From Herbaspirillum sp. (lineage in GTDB: Bacteria > Pseudomonadota > Gammaproteobacteria > Burkholderiales > Burkholderiaceae_D), in the NCBI GenBank assembly GCA_028292625.1, contig JAQGLY010000074.1, positions 1-64,000 on the forward strand: a stretch of DNA of 64,000 nucleotides, in the 5' to 3' direction. A program made the translations under genes and the position numbers. Below, piece after piece: positions 53,496 through 62,333 of this stretch; the first letter of the stretch is position 1; every line of letters starts with the position of its first letter. The notes under the pieces are model-generated. The model searched no databases, was not told where the DNA came from, and saw only the letters and a list, made by a program, of their open reading frames with translations.

Positions 53496-54512
53496 TTACT
53501 TCCCGCCGCCCTCCGGAACGAACACGTCACAGAAGAACGCGTCGGACGGCAAGCCGCGCTGGCTGACAAAATCCTCGCGCGCGGCATTAATCATCGCCGG
53601 CACGCCGCAGGCGTAGACCTCATATTCGGCCAGCGAAGAAAAATCGTCCATGACCGCGCGATGCACGAATCCGGTTCGTCCCTGCCAACCTTCTTCCGGC
53701 TCCGACAGGACCGGAACGAAGGTGAAATGCGGATATTGCTGCGCCCATTTCAGTGCCTGATCGACGAAATACAGATCCTTGCTGCGCCTGCCTCCCCAAT
53801 ACAGCGTCATCGGCCTGGAAGTCAGCTTCCGTTTGAAAGCATCCTCCAGCATCGCCTTGATCGGTGCGAATCCGGTACCGCTGGCGACAAAGATAATCGG
53901 TTTTTCGGTATCCTCGCGCAGATAAAAATCGCCGAATGCCAATTCCAGTTTGACGATGTCGCCGCTTGCAGGGCCCGCCTCCAGATAGCCGGAAAATTTG
54001 CCGCCGGCCAGATGGCGGACGTGCAACTGCACGCCGTCGTTTTGATGCGGCGGATTGGCCATCGAAAAGCTGCGCCGCTCCCCGTCTTCCAGCAACACCT
54101 GCAGATATTGCCCAGCCTTGAATTTGACCCGCGTTCCCGCCGGAAAACGCAGTTGCAACAGCGAGATGTCATCCGTCACGCGCGTCACGCGGTATATTTT
54201 CGCGTCGACTATCTTCTGCGCATTCGGATCGAACCGCGTAATCGAGCGCGTCCCGATGTCAACGTCGGAACAAGGCTTGGCCTGGCAAAAAAGCGCCATG
54301 CCGGCTGCGCGTTCCTCCTTGCTCAGCCCTTCCGCCCCCTCCGGCGTCTCCACGTCGCCGCTGAGTATTTTCCCCTTGCAGCTGCCGCAGGCGCCGGTGC
54401 GGCAAGAGTACGGCAGTTCGTATCCCGCGGCTTTGGCCGCGTCGAGTATCGTCGTTCCCGGCGGACAGTCGAAGCTGATGTCCGACTGCGGCACATGTAC
54501 GGTGTAAGTCAT
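53496..54512 (-). CDS. tphA1: Oxygenase reductase: 2Fe-2S ferredoxin plus FAD/NAD domain (TphA1-like)
   Basis: A 338-residue electron carrier. The plant-type ferredoxin domain binds its cluster through Cys37, Cys42, Cys45 and Cys76 (YSCRTGACGSCKG then LFCQA). The flavin site is RRSFSMANPPHQ and the nicotinamide side has FVASGTGFAPIKAM and the C-terminal CGVPAMINAA. Such proteins feed electrons from NAD(P)H to Rieske oxygenases. Gene order and length match tphA1 of Comamonas terephthalate operons. The symbol is homology-based; another related oxygenase reductase is possible. Confidence 0.82.
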   Translation of the reverse strand: MTYTVHVPQSDISFDCPPGTTILDAAKAAGYELPYSCRTGACGSCKGKILSGDVETPEGAEGLSKEERAAGMALFCQAKPCSDVDIGTRSITRFDPNAQKIVDAKIYRVTRVTDDISLLQLRFPAGTRVKFKAGQYLQVLLEDGERRSFSMANPPHQNDGVQLHVRHLAGGKFSGYLEAGPASGDIVKLELAFGDFYLREDTEKPIIFVASGTGFAPIKAMLEDAFKRKLTSRPMTLYWGGRRSKDLYFVDQALKWAQQYPHFTFVPVLSEPEEGWQGRTGFVHRAVMDDFSSLAEYEVYACGVPAMINAAREDFVSQRGLPSDAFFCDVFVPEGGGK

Positions 54513-54521
54513 TTTTGTCTC

Positions 54522-55499
54522 TTAATTTCTGACGGCGTGCAGCAAGGCCAGGGTTTCGATCACCGCAACCGGATCCGCGATGCCGCGCCCAGCGATATCG
54601 AACGCGCTGCCGTGTCCGACGCTGCTGAACAATATTCCGGCGCCGATCGTCAACGCGCTGGCGCGCAAGGGACTCAGCAATTTGATTGGAATGTGGCCCT
54701 GATCGTGAAACATGGCGAGATAGACGTCATGCCGCCGTTGCCCAAGAAACAGGTCCGCGCCGACCGGCCCGTCGGCCGCGATACCGAAAGCGCGCAGGCG
54801 CTGCACCGCAGGTCTGGTGATGCGCTCGTCTTCATCGCCGAACAACCCGTTTTCGCCCGCATGCGGATTGATGCCGAAAACGCCCAGCGTCGGGTTGTCC
54901 AATCCCAGCCGCCTGCACGCCTCGACGGCCGCGACGCCGGCCTCCACCACCAGATCGGTGGTCATGCGGCCTAGCGCGTGCTGCACGCTTTCATGCAGCG
55001 TGACATGCGCGATGCGAAGACCCGCGGCCGCCAGCATCAAAAAGACTTTATTGTCCGGCGTGCCGGTCAGTTGCGCGATCAATTGCGGATAGCCGGAAAA
55101 CGCGATGCCGGCGCTATTGATCGCGGTTTCCGAATGCGGACAGCCGACAATCGCCTTGACCACGCCCGCTTGCGCCAGTCGCACCGCTTCGCGCACATAC
55201 GCCACGGTGGCGCGGCCGGCGGCCGGGTCGATCCGCCCCGGGTTGAAGGCGCCGGGAGCCAGCGCATCAACCGGGAAATAGGCGATCGCATCCTCCGCGC
55301 CGCCGTCGGTCTCCGCCAATAAGCGCAGCGCAATCCCCGCCGCATGACGCCGCGCATACTCCTGAATCACGAATGCGTCGCCGACGATGACCGGTTGCAA
55401 GTCGCCGCCGATAAAGCTGAGCGCCGCCTTGACCGCCAATTCTGGCCCGATGCCGTTTGGATCGCCGATGGCGATGGCAATTCTGTCGCGCTTTTTCAT
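54522..55499 (-). CDS. tphB: PdxA-family dihydrodiol dehydrogenase (TphB-like)
   Basis: A 325-residue metal-dependent dehydrogenase. The PdxA motifs are IAIGDPNGIGPELAVKA, CPHSETAINSAGI, FGINPHAGENGLFGDED and MFHDQGHIPIK, with the metal-binding histidines. In terephthalate operons this family member decarboxylates and oxidises the cis-dihydrodiol dicarboxylate to protocatechuate. Its place between the oxygenase and reductase genes supports that role over pyridoxal synthesis. Confidence 0.85.
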   Translation of the reverse strand: MKKRDRIAIAIGDPNGIGPELAVKAALSFIGGDLQPVIVGDAFVIQEYARRHAAGIALRLLAETDGGAEDAIAYFPVDALAPGAFNPGRIDPAAGRATVAYVREAVRLAQAGVVKAIVGCPHSETAINSAGIAFSGYPQLIAQLTGTPDNKVFLMLAAAGLRIAHVTLHESVQHALGRMTTDLVVEAGVAAVEACRRLGLDNPTLGVFGINPHAGENGLFGDEDERITRPAVQRLRAFGIAADGPVGADLFLGQRRHDVYLAMFHDQGHIPIKLLSPLRASALTIGAGILFSSVGHGSAFDIAGRGIADPVAVIETLALLHAVRN

Positions 55500-55510
55500 G
55501 GATACCGGCC

Positions 55511-55987
55511 TTAGATTGGAATCGCGAGCAGCGTATCGATGCTGCCGCTGTCGCACACGACGATACGTTCGGCGAACTTCAGATTCCCGCCGGCATCGGT
55601 TGCGATCCGGTCCACGTATTTGCCGGTGGCGAACAGATCCGTTTTGCCGCCGCGCGTAATCCGGGCCAGCAGAAAAGGGCTTTCCACCCACAGGCCGCCC
55701 GGCGCGCGTCCAATGATCGTCGGCATGCTGACAATGTGGCGATACCAATGCCGCTCATAAATATTCGCTTCGCGCAATGCCGTCACCCGATCCTGCAGCA
55801 TGCGTTTGCTGTCGGCGTAGACCAGGCCGGCCGCCATGCCTTGCTGAACGTTTTCCGCGGTCGTGATCTTATACAGGCAATCGTCGAGGAAGAATTCCGG
55901 CCAGGATTCCAGCCGGTCCTCGTCGATGCACTTCGCATAGGAGGCGTTCAACACGTTCAATTGTTCGTAAGTAATTTCCGTACTCAT
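55511..55987 (-). CDS. tphA3: Aromatic-ring dioxygenase small subunit (TphA3-like)
   Basis: A 158-residue beta subunit of a Rieske oxygenase. Conserved parts are SYAKCIDEDRLESWPEFFLDDC, DRVTALREANIYERHWYRH and the terminal SGSIDTLLAIPI. It forms the structural part of the alpha3-beta3 enzyme. Its start overlaps the TphA2-like stop (TAATG), so the subunits are co-translated. Confidence 0.85.
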   Translation of the reverse strand: MSTEITYEQLNVLNASYAKCIDEDRLESWPEFFLDDCLYKITTAENVQQGMAAGLVYADSKRMLQDRVTALREANIYERHWYRHIVSMPTIIGRAPGGLWVESPFLLARITRGGKTDLFATGKYVDRIATDAGGNLKFAERIVVCDSGSIDTLLAIPI

Positions 55988-57243
55988 TAAAACCCCATAT
56001 AAGTGCGGTAGGCTTTCCAAAAGCCCCGGACCGACGTTTCGGTGGCCCTGTAATTCACGCTTTCGGTACCGGCCCCACCCATTTCCACAATGGCCTTTTC
56101 ATCGGATGCGCACGCCACGCCGCGCTGCACGAAGCCGCCCACCGCGCCGTCTTCCATCGACACGAATCCGGCCGCGCCGATCAGGTTCGACTGCTTGAGC
56201 CGCATCTTCCGCAGTTCGGGGGTATCATCAGCAAAGCCTATGTAAGTCCAGTTCAGCTCGGTGCTTTCCATCCCTTTCGGCAACACCTGCCGTATCGCGA
56301 GGCTGTTCTGAATCTGCTGCAATACGAAGCCGGGAAATACCGACAGAATCTGCAGCGTCACGCCGTCGTTGAATTCGTCCTTGCCATCCAGCATGCTGGG
56401 ATCGGCGAGCACATAGCCGTCCTTGTCGGAGCGCAGTTTTTCTGTGTCGTATTCCGCGCTGGCCTTTTCGGCCTGATCGATGATCGAATAGCTGACATGG
56501 TGCGCGCCGGTTTCACTGACGATCACGCCGCCGCGTTGCGACAGTCGGTTGATACGGAACGTCGTAAAGAACACATGCAGCAAACTCGCGTGATACGAAT
56601 CCTTGACGTTTTCGAAATACAATTTCCAGTTGTTGGGCAGCATCTGCTTGAAGCGCCCGATCACCTGCACCGGCTTGCACAATACCCGTTCGATCCGGCT
56701 CAGGATTTCATCGCCCAGATACTCCTCGATCGGCGGCACATCCTCATCCAGGCTGCCGAAGATCAAGCCGCACACGACCGCGGTGCGCAGCTTCCTCGGT
56801 CCGTGCGCTTCCATGCAGAAAGAGTCCGCCATGCCGCCCTGGCCATTGACGCCGTTCTGGAACGCCACGCCTTTCAAATTGCCTTCCAGGTCATAGCGCC
56901 AGGCGTGATACACGCAGGTGAAATCCTCGGCATTGCCGCCGTCTTCCAGCGCGATTAGCGCGCCGCGGTGGGCGCAGCGGTTTTCAAACGCATAGATCTC
57001 ATCGTCCGCGCCGCGCACCACGATGGCGGGCATTTCGCCGACCAGCGTGGTCCGGAAATCGCCTCTGTTCGGGATTTCCGCATCCAGGCATAAATAATTC
57101 CAGGTCGGCCCCGCGAAAATCTTCTCTTGCTCATGTTGATGGACGGTCTGGTTTTTATATACCCAGTACGGAATGCGCGTGACATCCTCCGACCAAACGG
57201 GGACGGGCTCCCCGCGCATGTCGTGCAATGTGTGTGTATTCAT
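55987..57243 (-). CDS. tphA2: Terephthalate 1,2-dioxygenase-like large subunit (TphA2-like)
   Basis: A 418-residue catalytic alpha subunit. The Rieske centre uses Cys90, His92, Cys110 and His113 ([13 protein letters not shown] and CVYHAW). The mononuclear iron site is in [13 protein letters not shown] with His218 and His223, and Asp215 bridges the centres. Long stretches, such as [20 protein letters not shown] and [14 protein letters not shown], resemble TphA2 of Comamonas from memory. Gene order A2-A3-B-A1 is the same. A closely related para-dicarboxylate could be the real substrate. Confidence 0.85.
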   Translation of the reverse strand: MNTHTLHDMRGEPVPVWSEDVTRIPYWVYKNQTVHQHEQEKIFAGPTWNYLCLDAEIPNRGDFRTTLVGEMPAIVVRGADDEIYAFENRCAHRGALIALEDGGNAEDFTCVYHAWRYDLEGNLKGVAFQNGVNGQGGMADSFCMEAHGPRKLRTAVVCGLIFGSLDEDVPPIEEYLGDEILSRIERVLCKPVQVIGRFKQMLPNNWKLYFENVKDSYHASLLHVFFTTFRINRLSQRGGVIVSETGAHHVSYSIIDQAEKASAEYDTEKLRSDKDGYVLADPSMLDGKDEFNDGVTLQILSVFPGFVLQQIQNSLAIRQVLPKGMESTELNWTYIGFADDTPELRKMRLKQSNLIGAAGFVSMEDGAVGGFVQRGVACASDEKAIVEMGGAGTESVNYRATETSVRGFWKAYRTYMGF

Positions 57244-57317
57244 ATCGATCTCACTTTGTATTCGCCGTTATTCCGCGCCGGCGGAATTTTTCACCGCCCT
57301 CGGAAATCTCGAAGCAA

Positions 57318-57381
57318 AGTGTAGAGGCCGACGCCAAAGCCGGTCAATAAATTCGACCATTTTGTTCGCGAACCGAACAAA
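57318..57381 (-). promoter_or_regulatory. Promoter and IclR operator of the dioxygenase operon
   Basis: On the minus strand TTGACC (57347-57342) and TACACT (57323-57318) are 18 bases apart. Upstream lies TTTGTTCG-N5-CGAACAAA (57361-57381), an 8-bp perfect inverted repeat with the GTTCG...CGAAC core also found before the IclR gene. Its centre would be near -61, a standard activator position. This supports the IclR protein as activator of the operon. Confidence 0.75.
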
Positions 57382-57413
57382 TAGAGGAGAGCAAGCCGGA
57401 CCGGAGCCGGCCG

Positions 57414-60400
57414 TTACATGCGGTCGGGGACGATCCCTTTTGTCTGCGGACGACGGCGACGGAACCACAGCACCAGCCTATCCATATACAAGTAGACGAC
57501 TGGCGTTGTGTACAGGGTAAGGACTTGCGACAACAGCAATCCGCCGACCATCGCGACGCCGAGCGGACGGCGCAGCTCGGAGCCGGCGCCGCTGCCCAGC
57601 GCAAGCGGCAATGCGCCCAGCAACGCGGCCATGGTGGTCATCATGATCGGCCGGAACCGCAAGGTGCAGGCCCGGTAAATCGCCTCCTCCGGCGACAGGC
57701 CGTTCTCCTCCTCGGTAATGGCCACGTCGACCATCATGATGCCGTTCTTCTTGACGATGCCGATCAACAGGATGATGCCGATCAAAGCGATCAGCGAGAA
57801 GTCGTAGCGGAAAAGAATCAAGGCCAGCAGCCCGCCGATGCCCGCGGAAGGCAGCGTGGACATGATGGTGATCGGATGGATGTAACTTTCGTACAACACC
57901 CCCAGCACGATGAAAATGGTCAGCAACGCCGTCAAAATCAGAAAGGGCTGATTCGCCAGCGAGGCCTGAAACGCCTGCGCGCTGCCGGCGAAAATGGAGC
58001 TCAGGCCGATCGGCTTTCCGAGCGAACGCTCTTTCGCGTTGATCGCATCGATCGCGTTGCCCAGCGATTGCCCGGGCGCCAGATTGAACGACAAGGTCAC
58101 CGCCGGGAATTGGCCGTCATGATTGACGGTCAGCGGCGCCGACGAGCGTTCCAGTTTGCTGATCGATCCGAGCGGCACCGCCGCACCGCCTTTGGAAGGG
58201 ACATAAATCCGGGCAAGCGCGCTTTCGTCCAGCTGAAATTTCGGGTCGACTTCCAAAATCACGCGGTACACGCTGACCTGGGTGTAAAAACTGGCGACCT
58301 GGCGCTGGCCGAAGGCGTCGTACAGCGTATCGTCGACGCTCTGTATCGTTACGCCCAGGCGCGCCATCGCGGCTCTATCCAGGATGATTTGCACGCGGGG
58401 CGCCGTCGGTTCGACATCTCCGGCGACATCCCGGATCTCCGGCACCGATTTCAAGGCTTCCAGCATGCGCGGCGTCCATTGCTGCAATTCGACCAGATTC
58501 GAGTCGCGCAGGGTGTACTGAAATTGCGTCTTGCTGGTGCGGGCGCCGACCTGCAAATCCTGGCGCGCCTGCAGATGCAGGGTAATCTCCGGGATGCCCT
58601 TGGCGCGGCCCGAGATGCGGTCCATGACCTGGTAGACAGACGACTTACGGCTTTCAAACGGTTTCAGATCGATCAGAATGTGGCCGATATTGGTCGACGG
58701 ATCGCCGTCCACCCAGAAATAGACGTTTTGAATCTCCTCGTCCTGTTTTACCCGATCGGCGAGCATTTGCATTTGGCGCACCATCGCCGGATATGAGATA
58801 TCCGACGAGGCCTCCGTCACGCCCGCGATCAGGCCGTTGTCCTGCTGCGGAAAGAAGCCTTTTGGAATGTAGATGTACATGCCGGCCGTGACCGCCAGCG
58901 TCCCGAGCATGACCGCCAGCGTGAGCGGCTGATGCCTGAGCACCTTGCGCAACGACCTGGCATAGGCCTCGCGCCCGCGCTCGATCCACCTATCGCATTG
59001 CCGATTGAACCATCCTTTGCCGTGAGGCGCATGCGGCGTCAAAAAACGCGCGCACAGCACCGGCGTCAGCGTCAACGACAGCGCGCCAGAAATCAGAATG
59101 GCGATCGCCGCCGTATCGGCGAATTCGCGAAACAGCCGGCCGACGATGCCGCCCATGAACAGCAGCGGGATGAAAACCGCCACCAGCGATATCGTCATCG
59201 AAAAAATGGTGAAGCCGATCTCGGCCGAGCCCTTGACCGCGGCCTCTTGCGGGTCCATGCCCTCTTCCACATGCCGCAAAATATTTTCCAGCATGACGAT
59301 GGCGTCATCGACGACAAACCCGATGGAAATGGTCAGCGCCATCAAGGAAACGTTATCCAGCGTATAGCCCAATACGTACATGGCGGCCATGGTGCCGAAC
59401 AGCGAAAGCGGAATGACGATGGCCGGAATCAGCGTGGCGCGCAGACTGCCCAAAAACATGTAGACGACGAAGACCACCAGCAGACAGGTCAATATCAGGG
59501 TGAACTGCACATCCTTGACGGAGGAGCGTATGGTCTGCGTGCGGTCGCCGAGCAGCACCAGGTGCACCGAAGGCGGCAGATTGCGCTCCAGCGACGGTAA
59601 AACTTCCTTCACTTTCGCGACGGTCGAATTGATATTGAAACCGACCTGCTTGTGCACATCGATCATCACCGCCTGATGACCCGCGACCCAGGCGCTCTGC
59701 TTGACGTTCTCGACGCTGGACAGAATTTCGCCGACATCGCTCAATTTGGTGGTCGCGCCATTGACCGAGGCCAGCGCGATCGCGCTGTACTCGCGCGCGT
59801 CGGCAAGCTGATCGTTGGTATCCAGCGTCATCGAGCGCCGCGGCCCGTTCAATGTCCCCTTGGGGCCGTTCGCGGTCGCTTCGGTGATGCGCGCGCGCAC
59901 ATCTTCCAGCGTCAGTCCCATCGCGGCGATGCGGCCGGGATCGATTTGAATACGGACTGCCGGTTTTTGCTGTCCGTGATAATCGATCGCGCCGACACCG
60001 GCGACCCGTGAGATTTCCGGTGTCAGGTAATTCTCGACATAATCGTCGACTTTTCCGATCGGCATGCTGTCGGAATAGACGGCGATCGTCATCAGCAACG
60101 CATCGGATGGATTCTTTTTCTCGAATGTCGGCGGGTGCGGCAGGTCTTTGGGCAGCAATCCCAATGCGGAATTGATGGCCGTCTGTACGTCCAGCGCAGC
60201 GGCGTCCACGCTCCGGGACAGATCGAATTGCACGTCTATCGAACTGAGTCCCAGCGAACTGGCCGAGGTAATCGCCGTCACGCCCGGCAGGATCGCCAGC
60301 GCGCGTTCGAGCGGCGAAGTGACCGAAGAGGCGATGGTTTCCGCGCTCGCGCCGGGCAGATCGGTAGACACGGAAATGGTGGGGATATCGACCTGCGGGA

Positions 60401-60509
60401 CGCCGGCGATCGGCAATTGGAAGTAACTGGCGCCGCCGATAAAAAGCAGCCCGAGCATCAGCAAAAAGGTGGCAACGGGTCGCCTGATGAACCAGTGGGA
60501 AATGTTCAA
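57414..60509 (-). CDS. RND multidrug efflux transporter (MdtB/MdtC-like HAE1 family)
   Basis: A 1031-residue inner-membrane proton-drug antiporter. The N-terminus MNISHWFIRRPVATFLLMLG is followed by twelve helices and two large periplasmic loops. The proton relay is in GFVVDDAIVMLENI, with tandem aspartates, and QDNGLIAGVTEASSDISYP starts the second pore domain. Length and motifs match MdtB/MdtC. No outer-membrane channel gene lies beside it, so it must share an unlinked one. It is 30 bases after its adaptor gene. Confidence 0.92.
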   Translation of the reverse strand: MNISHWFIRRPVATFLLMLGLLFIGGASYFQLPIAGVPQVDIPTISVSTDLPGASAETIASSVTSPLERALAILPGVTAITSASSLGLSSIDVQFDLSRSVDAAALDVQTAINSALGLLPKDLPHPPTFEKKNPSDALLMTIAVYSDSMPIGKVDDYVENYLTPEISRVAGVGAIDYHGQQKPAVRIQIDPGRIAAMGLTLEDVRARITEATANGPKGTLNGPRRSMTLDTNDQLADAREYSAIALASVNGATTKLSDVGEILSSVENVKQSAWVAGHQAVMIDVHKQVGFNINSTVAKVKEVLPSLERNLPPSVHLVLLGDRTQTIRSSVKDVQFTLILTCLLVVFVVYMFLGSLRATLIPAIVIPLSLFGTMAAMYVLGYTLDNVSLMALTISIGFVVDDAIVMLENILRHVEEGMDPQEAAVKGSAEIGFTIFSMTISLVAVFIPLLFMGGIVGRLFREFADTAAIAILISGALSLTLTPVLCARFLTPHAPHGKGWFNRQCDRWIERGREAYARSLRKVLRHQPLTLAVMLGTLAVTAGMYIYIPKGFFPQQDNGLIAGVTEASSDISYPAMVRQMQMLADRVKQDEEIQNVYFWVDGDPSTNIGHILIDLKPFESRKSSVYQVMDRISGRAKGIPEITLHLQARQDLQVGARTSKTQFQYTLRDSNLVELQQWTPRMLEALKSVPEIRDVAGDVEPTAPRVQIILDRAAMARLGVTIQSVDDTLYDAFGQRQVASFYTQVSVYRVILEVDPKFQLDESALARIYVPSKGGAAVPLGSISKLERSSAPLTVNHDGQFPAVTLSFNLAPGQSLGNAIDAINAKERSLGKPIGLSSIFAGSAQAFQASLANQPFLILTALLTIFIVLGVLYESYIHPITIMSTLPSAGIGGLLALILFRYDFSLIALIGIILLIGIVKKNGIMMVDVAITEEENGLSPEEAIYRACTLRFRPIMMTTMAALLGALPLALGSGAGSELRRPLGVAMVGGLLLSQVLTLYTTPVVYLYMDRLVLWFRRRRPQTKGIVPDRM

Positions 60510-60539
60510 AGCGTCAGCCCGATCGGATAGCAGGATTCA

Positions 60540-61709
60540 TCAAGAGCGCGGAGCGCCCGGTTCGGCCGGCGGGGCGTCCGGCTTTGCGTCTTTTTCCTCG
60601 ATCTTGGTGCCGTCCTCAAGCTGAAACTGACCTTCCACCACGACACGTTCGCCGCCAGACAGACCGGTCAGGATGACCGTATCATCGCCGGACACCGCCC
60701 CGATGTCGACCGGCACGGACTTGACTGTATTGTCCTTCGCAACCACATACACAAAGGAATGTTGCGTCGCGGCCTGAATCGCCGTGGTCGGAACGACGAC
60801 CACGTTCGGCAAATCGCTCAACATGACCCGCACCGCGACGAAGGCGCCGGGCCAGAGCTTTTCCTGTGTATTTTTAAACTTCGCCTTGCAATGGATAGTG
60901 CCGGTGACCGCATCGACCTGGCTATCGATCAAGGTCAGCTCGCCGTCGTCCAGCACCTCGCTCCCATCCTGGCCCAACGCCAGCACCCGCAAGGCATGAC
61001 GCCCCTGCTGCTGACGCAACACAGGCAAGATACTCTGCGGCAAGGCAAAGCTCACGAACACGGGTTCAATCTGCGTCACGACCACCAGCCCGGTAGTATC
61101 GGTCGCATGCACCAGATTGCCGGCGTCGACCAGCCTGGCCCCCAGCCGTCCATCGATAGGGGAACGAATCGTCGCGTAATTCAGTTGCAACTGGGCCGAA
61201 TCGATCTGCGCCTGGTCGGCGGCCAGCGTCGCTTGCATTTGATCATGGACCGCCCGCGCCGCGTCGAGGGTCTGCGTAGCGACGGAGTTATTTTTTACCA
61301 GGAATTCGTAGCGGTCGAGATCGTGCCTGGCGTTGGTGAGCTGCGCCTGGTCCTTCTCTTTTTGGGCCACAGCCGCGCGCAACTGGACTTCGAATGGGCG
61401 GCGGTCGAGTTCGACCAGAATGTCGCCGCGCTTGACGTTCTTTCCCTCGTCGAAAGGAACCCGGCTGATTTCGCCATCGACGCGGGCGCGCACCAATACG
61501 GTATTGAGCGCCTGTACCGTCGCAATGCTGTTGATGTAACTTGGCGCATTCCGGCGTTCCGCCAGCGCCAGCTTGACCGGAATCCCTTTGCCGCTCGTTT
61601 CTTTCTTATCCGCGGCATTTCCGGTTGCGCCCATTTTCGTCACAACAACCACCGCGACAATCACGATCGCCAGTCCGATCGTCAGCCACGTCGACTTCTT
61701 CGATCTCAT
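60540..61709 (-). CDS. RND periplasmic adaptor subunit (MdtA-like)
   Basis: A 389-residue membrane fusion protein. One N-terminal anchor helix (about 9-25) is followed by a lipoyl/hairpin region (VLVRARVDGEISRVPFDEGKNVKRGDILVELD, a coiled coil from about 95 to 170) and beta-barrel domains ending GGERVVVEGQFQLEDGTKI. It joins the RND pump to an outer-membrane channel. The C-terminal 25 residues are acidic and proline-rich. Confidence 0.92.
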   Translation of the reverse strand: MRSKKSTWLTIGLAIVIVAVVVVTKMGATGNAADKKETSGKGIPVKLALAERRNAPSYINSIATVQALNTVLVRARVDGEISRVPFDEGKNVKRGDILVELDRRPFEVQLRAAVAQKEKDQAQLTNARHDLDRYEFLVKNNSVATQTLDAARAVHDQMQATLAADQAQIDSAQLQLNYATIRSPIDGRLGARLVDAGNLVHATDTTGLVVVTQIEPVFVSFALPQSILPVLRQQQGRHALRVLALGQDGSEVLDDGELTLIDSQVDAVTGTIHCKAKFKNTQEKLWPGAFVAVRVMLSDLPNVVVVPTTAIQAATQHSFVYVVAKDNTVKSVPVDIGAVSGDDTVILTGLSGGERVVVEGQFQLEDGTKIEEKDAKPDAPPAEPGAPRS

Positions 61710-62333
61710 GCTTTATCCAGGCCGGCAGGCCGGGTTTCTATCGGTGTGTTTTTTGACTGCAGGTGGGGCAACATATCGGCCATCAAAGTGGAGTCTCATC
61801 GGTCGGTAAATGACGGGAACTTCACCCGCAGAACTCCGTCGTCATTTAATTTTCAGTCGCAGCGAATATACTACCTTTGGAAAATTAAATATAGCGCGAA
61901 ACGTCTGTTCAATCCTGAAATTCAATTCAGGTGTACGAATGAGAGCGATGGTCAAAAATGGAGAGCGTTTTTCTTCTTTCTTGTCATACGGCTGTCACAA
62001 ATCCCCCTCAGGCCGTGTCCCCCCCGCGCTTCTTCGGTATCGACATTTTGGCGTGCCGTATGTCGTTTGAATCAGCCGACGAAGCATTAAATGCATTGAC
62101 GGCGCCCCGTTCGGGGGGATGGCGCCCGGACGGCGTCAGGCAATCACGCCGATCGATGGGGTGAACTTCGCGCCGCCTACCTGTTTGTCCTCTGGAGCTG
62201 CGCAGGGCAGTTGGCTAATTTCACTATGGCAAATTTCTCCCGGCAACTTGGCGTTCCGCATTCTCGTACTGATACGAATACTCATTTGGTGGGAGCACGC
62301 GCCTCGGAACCATACTTCTCATGAACTGTTCTA
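61710..62333. other. Intergenic region without recognisable gene
   Basis: These 624 bases carry AT-rich stretches at 61840-61930 and a GC-rich hairpin-like stretch near 62101-62126 (GGCGCC twice). No protein of reasonable length, terminator with a T run or convincing promoter was recognised. It marks the change from high-GC backbone to the low-GC gene that follows. Confidence 0.6.

Noticed and set aside
62101..62126. GC-rich hairpin (GGCGCC twice) as a terminator
   Set aside because: No T run follows on either strand and no gene ends nearby on the plus strand.
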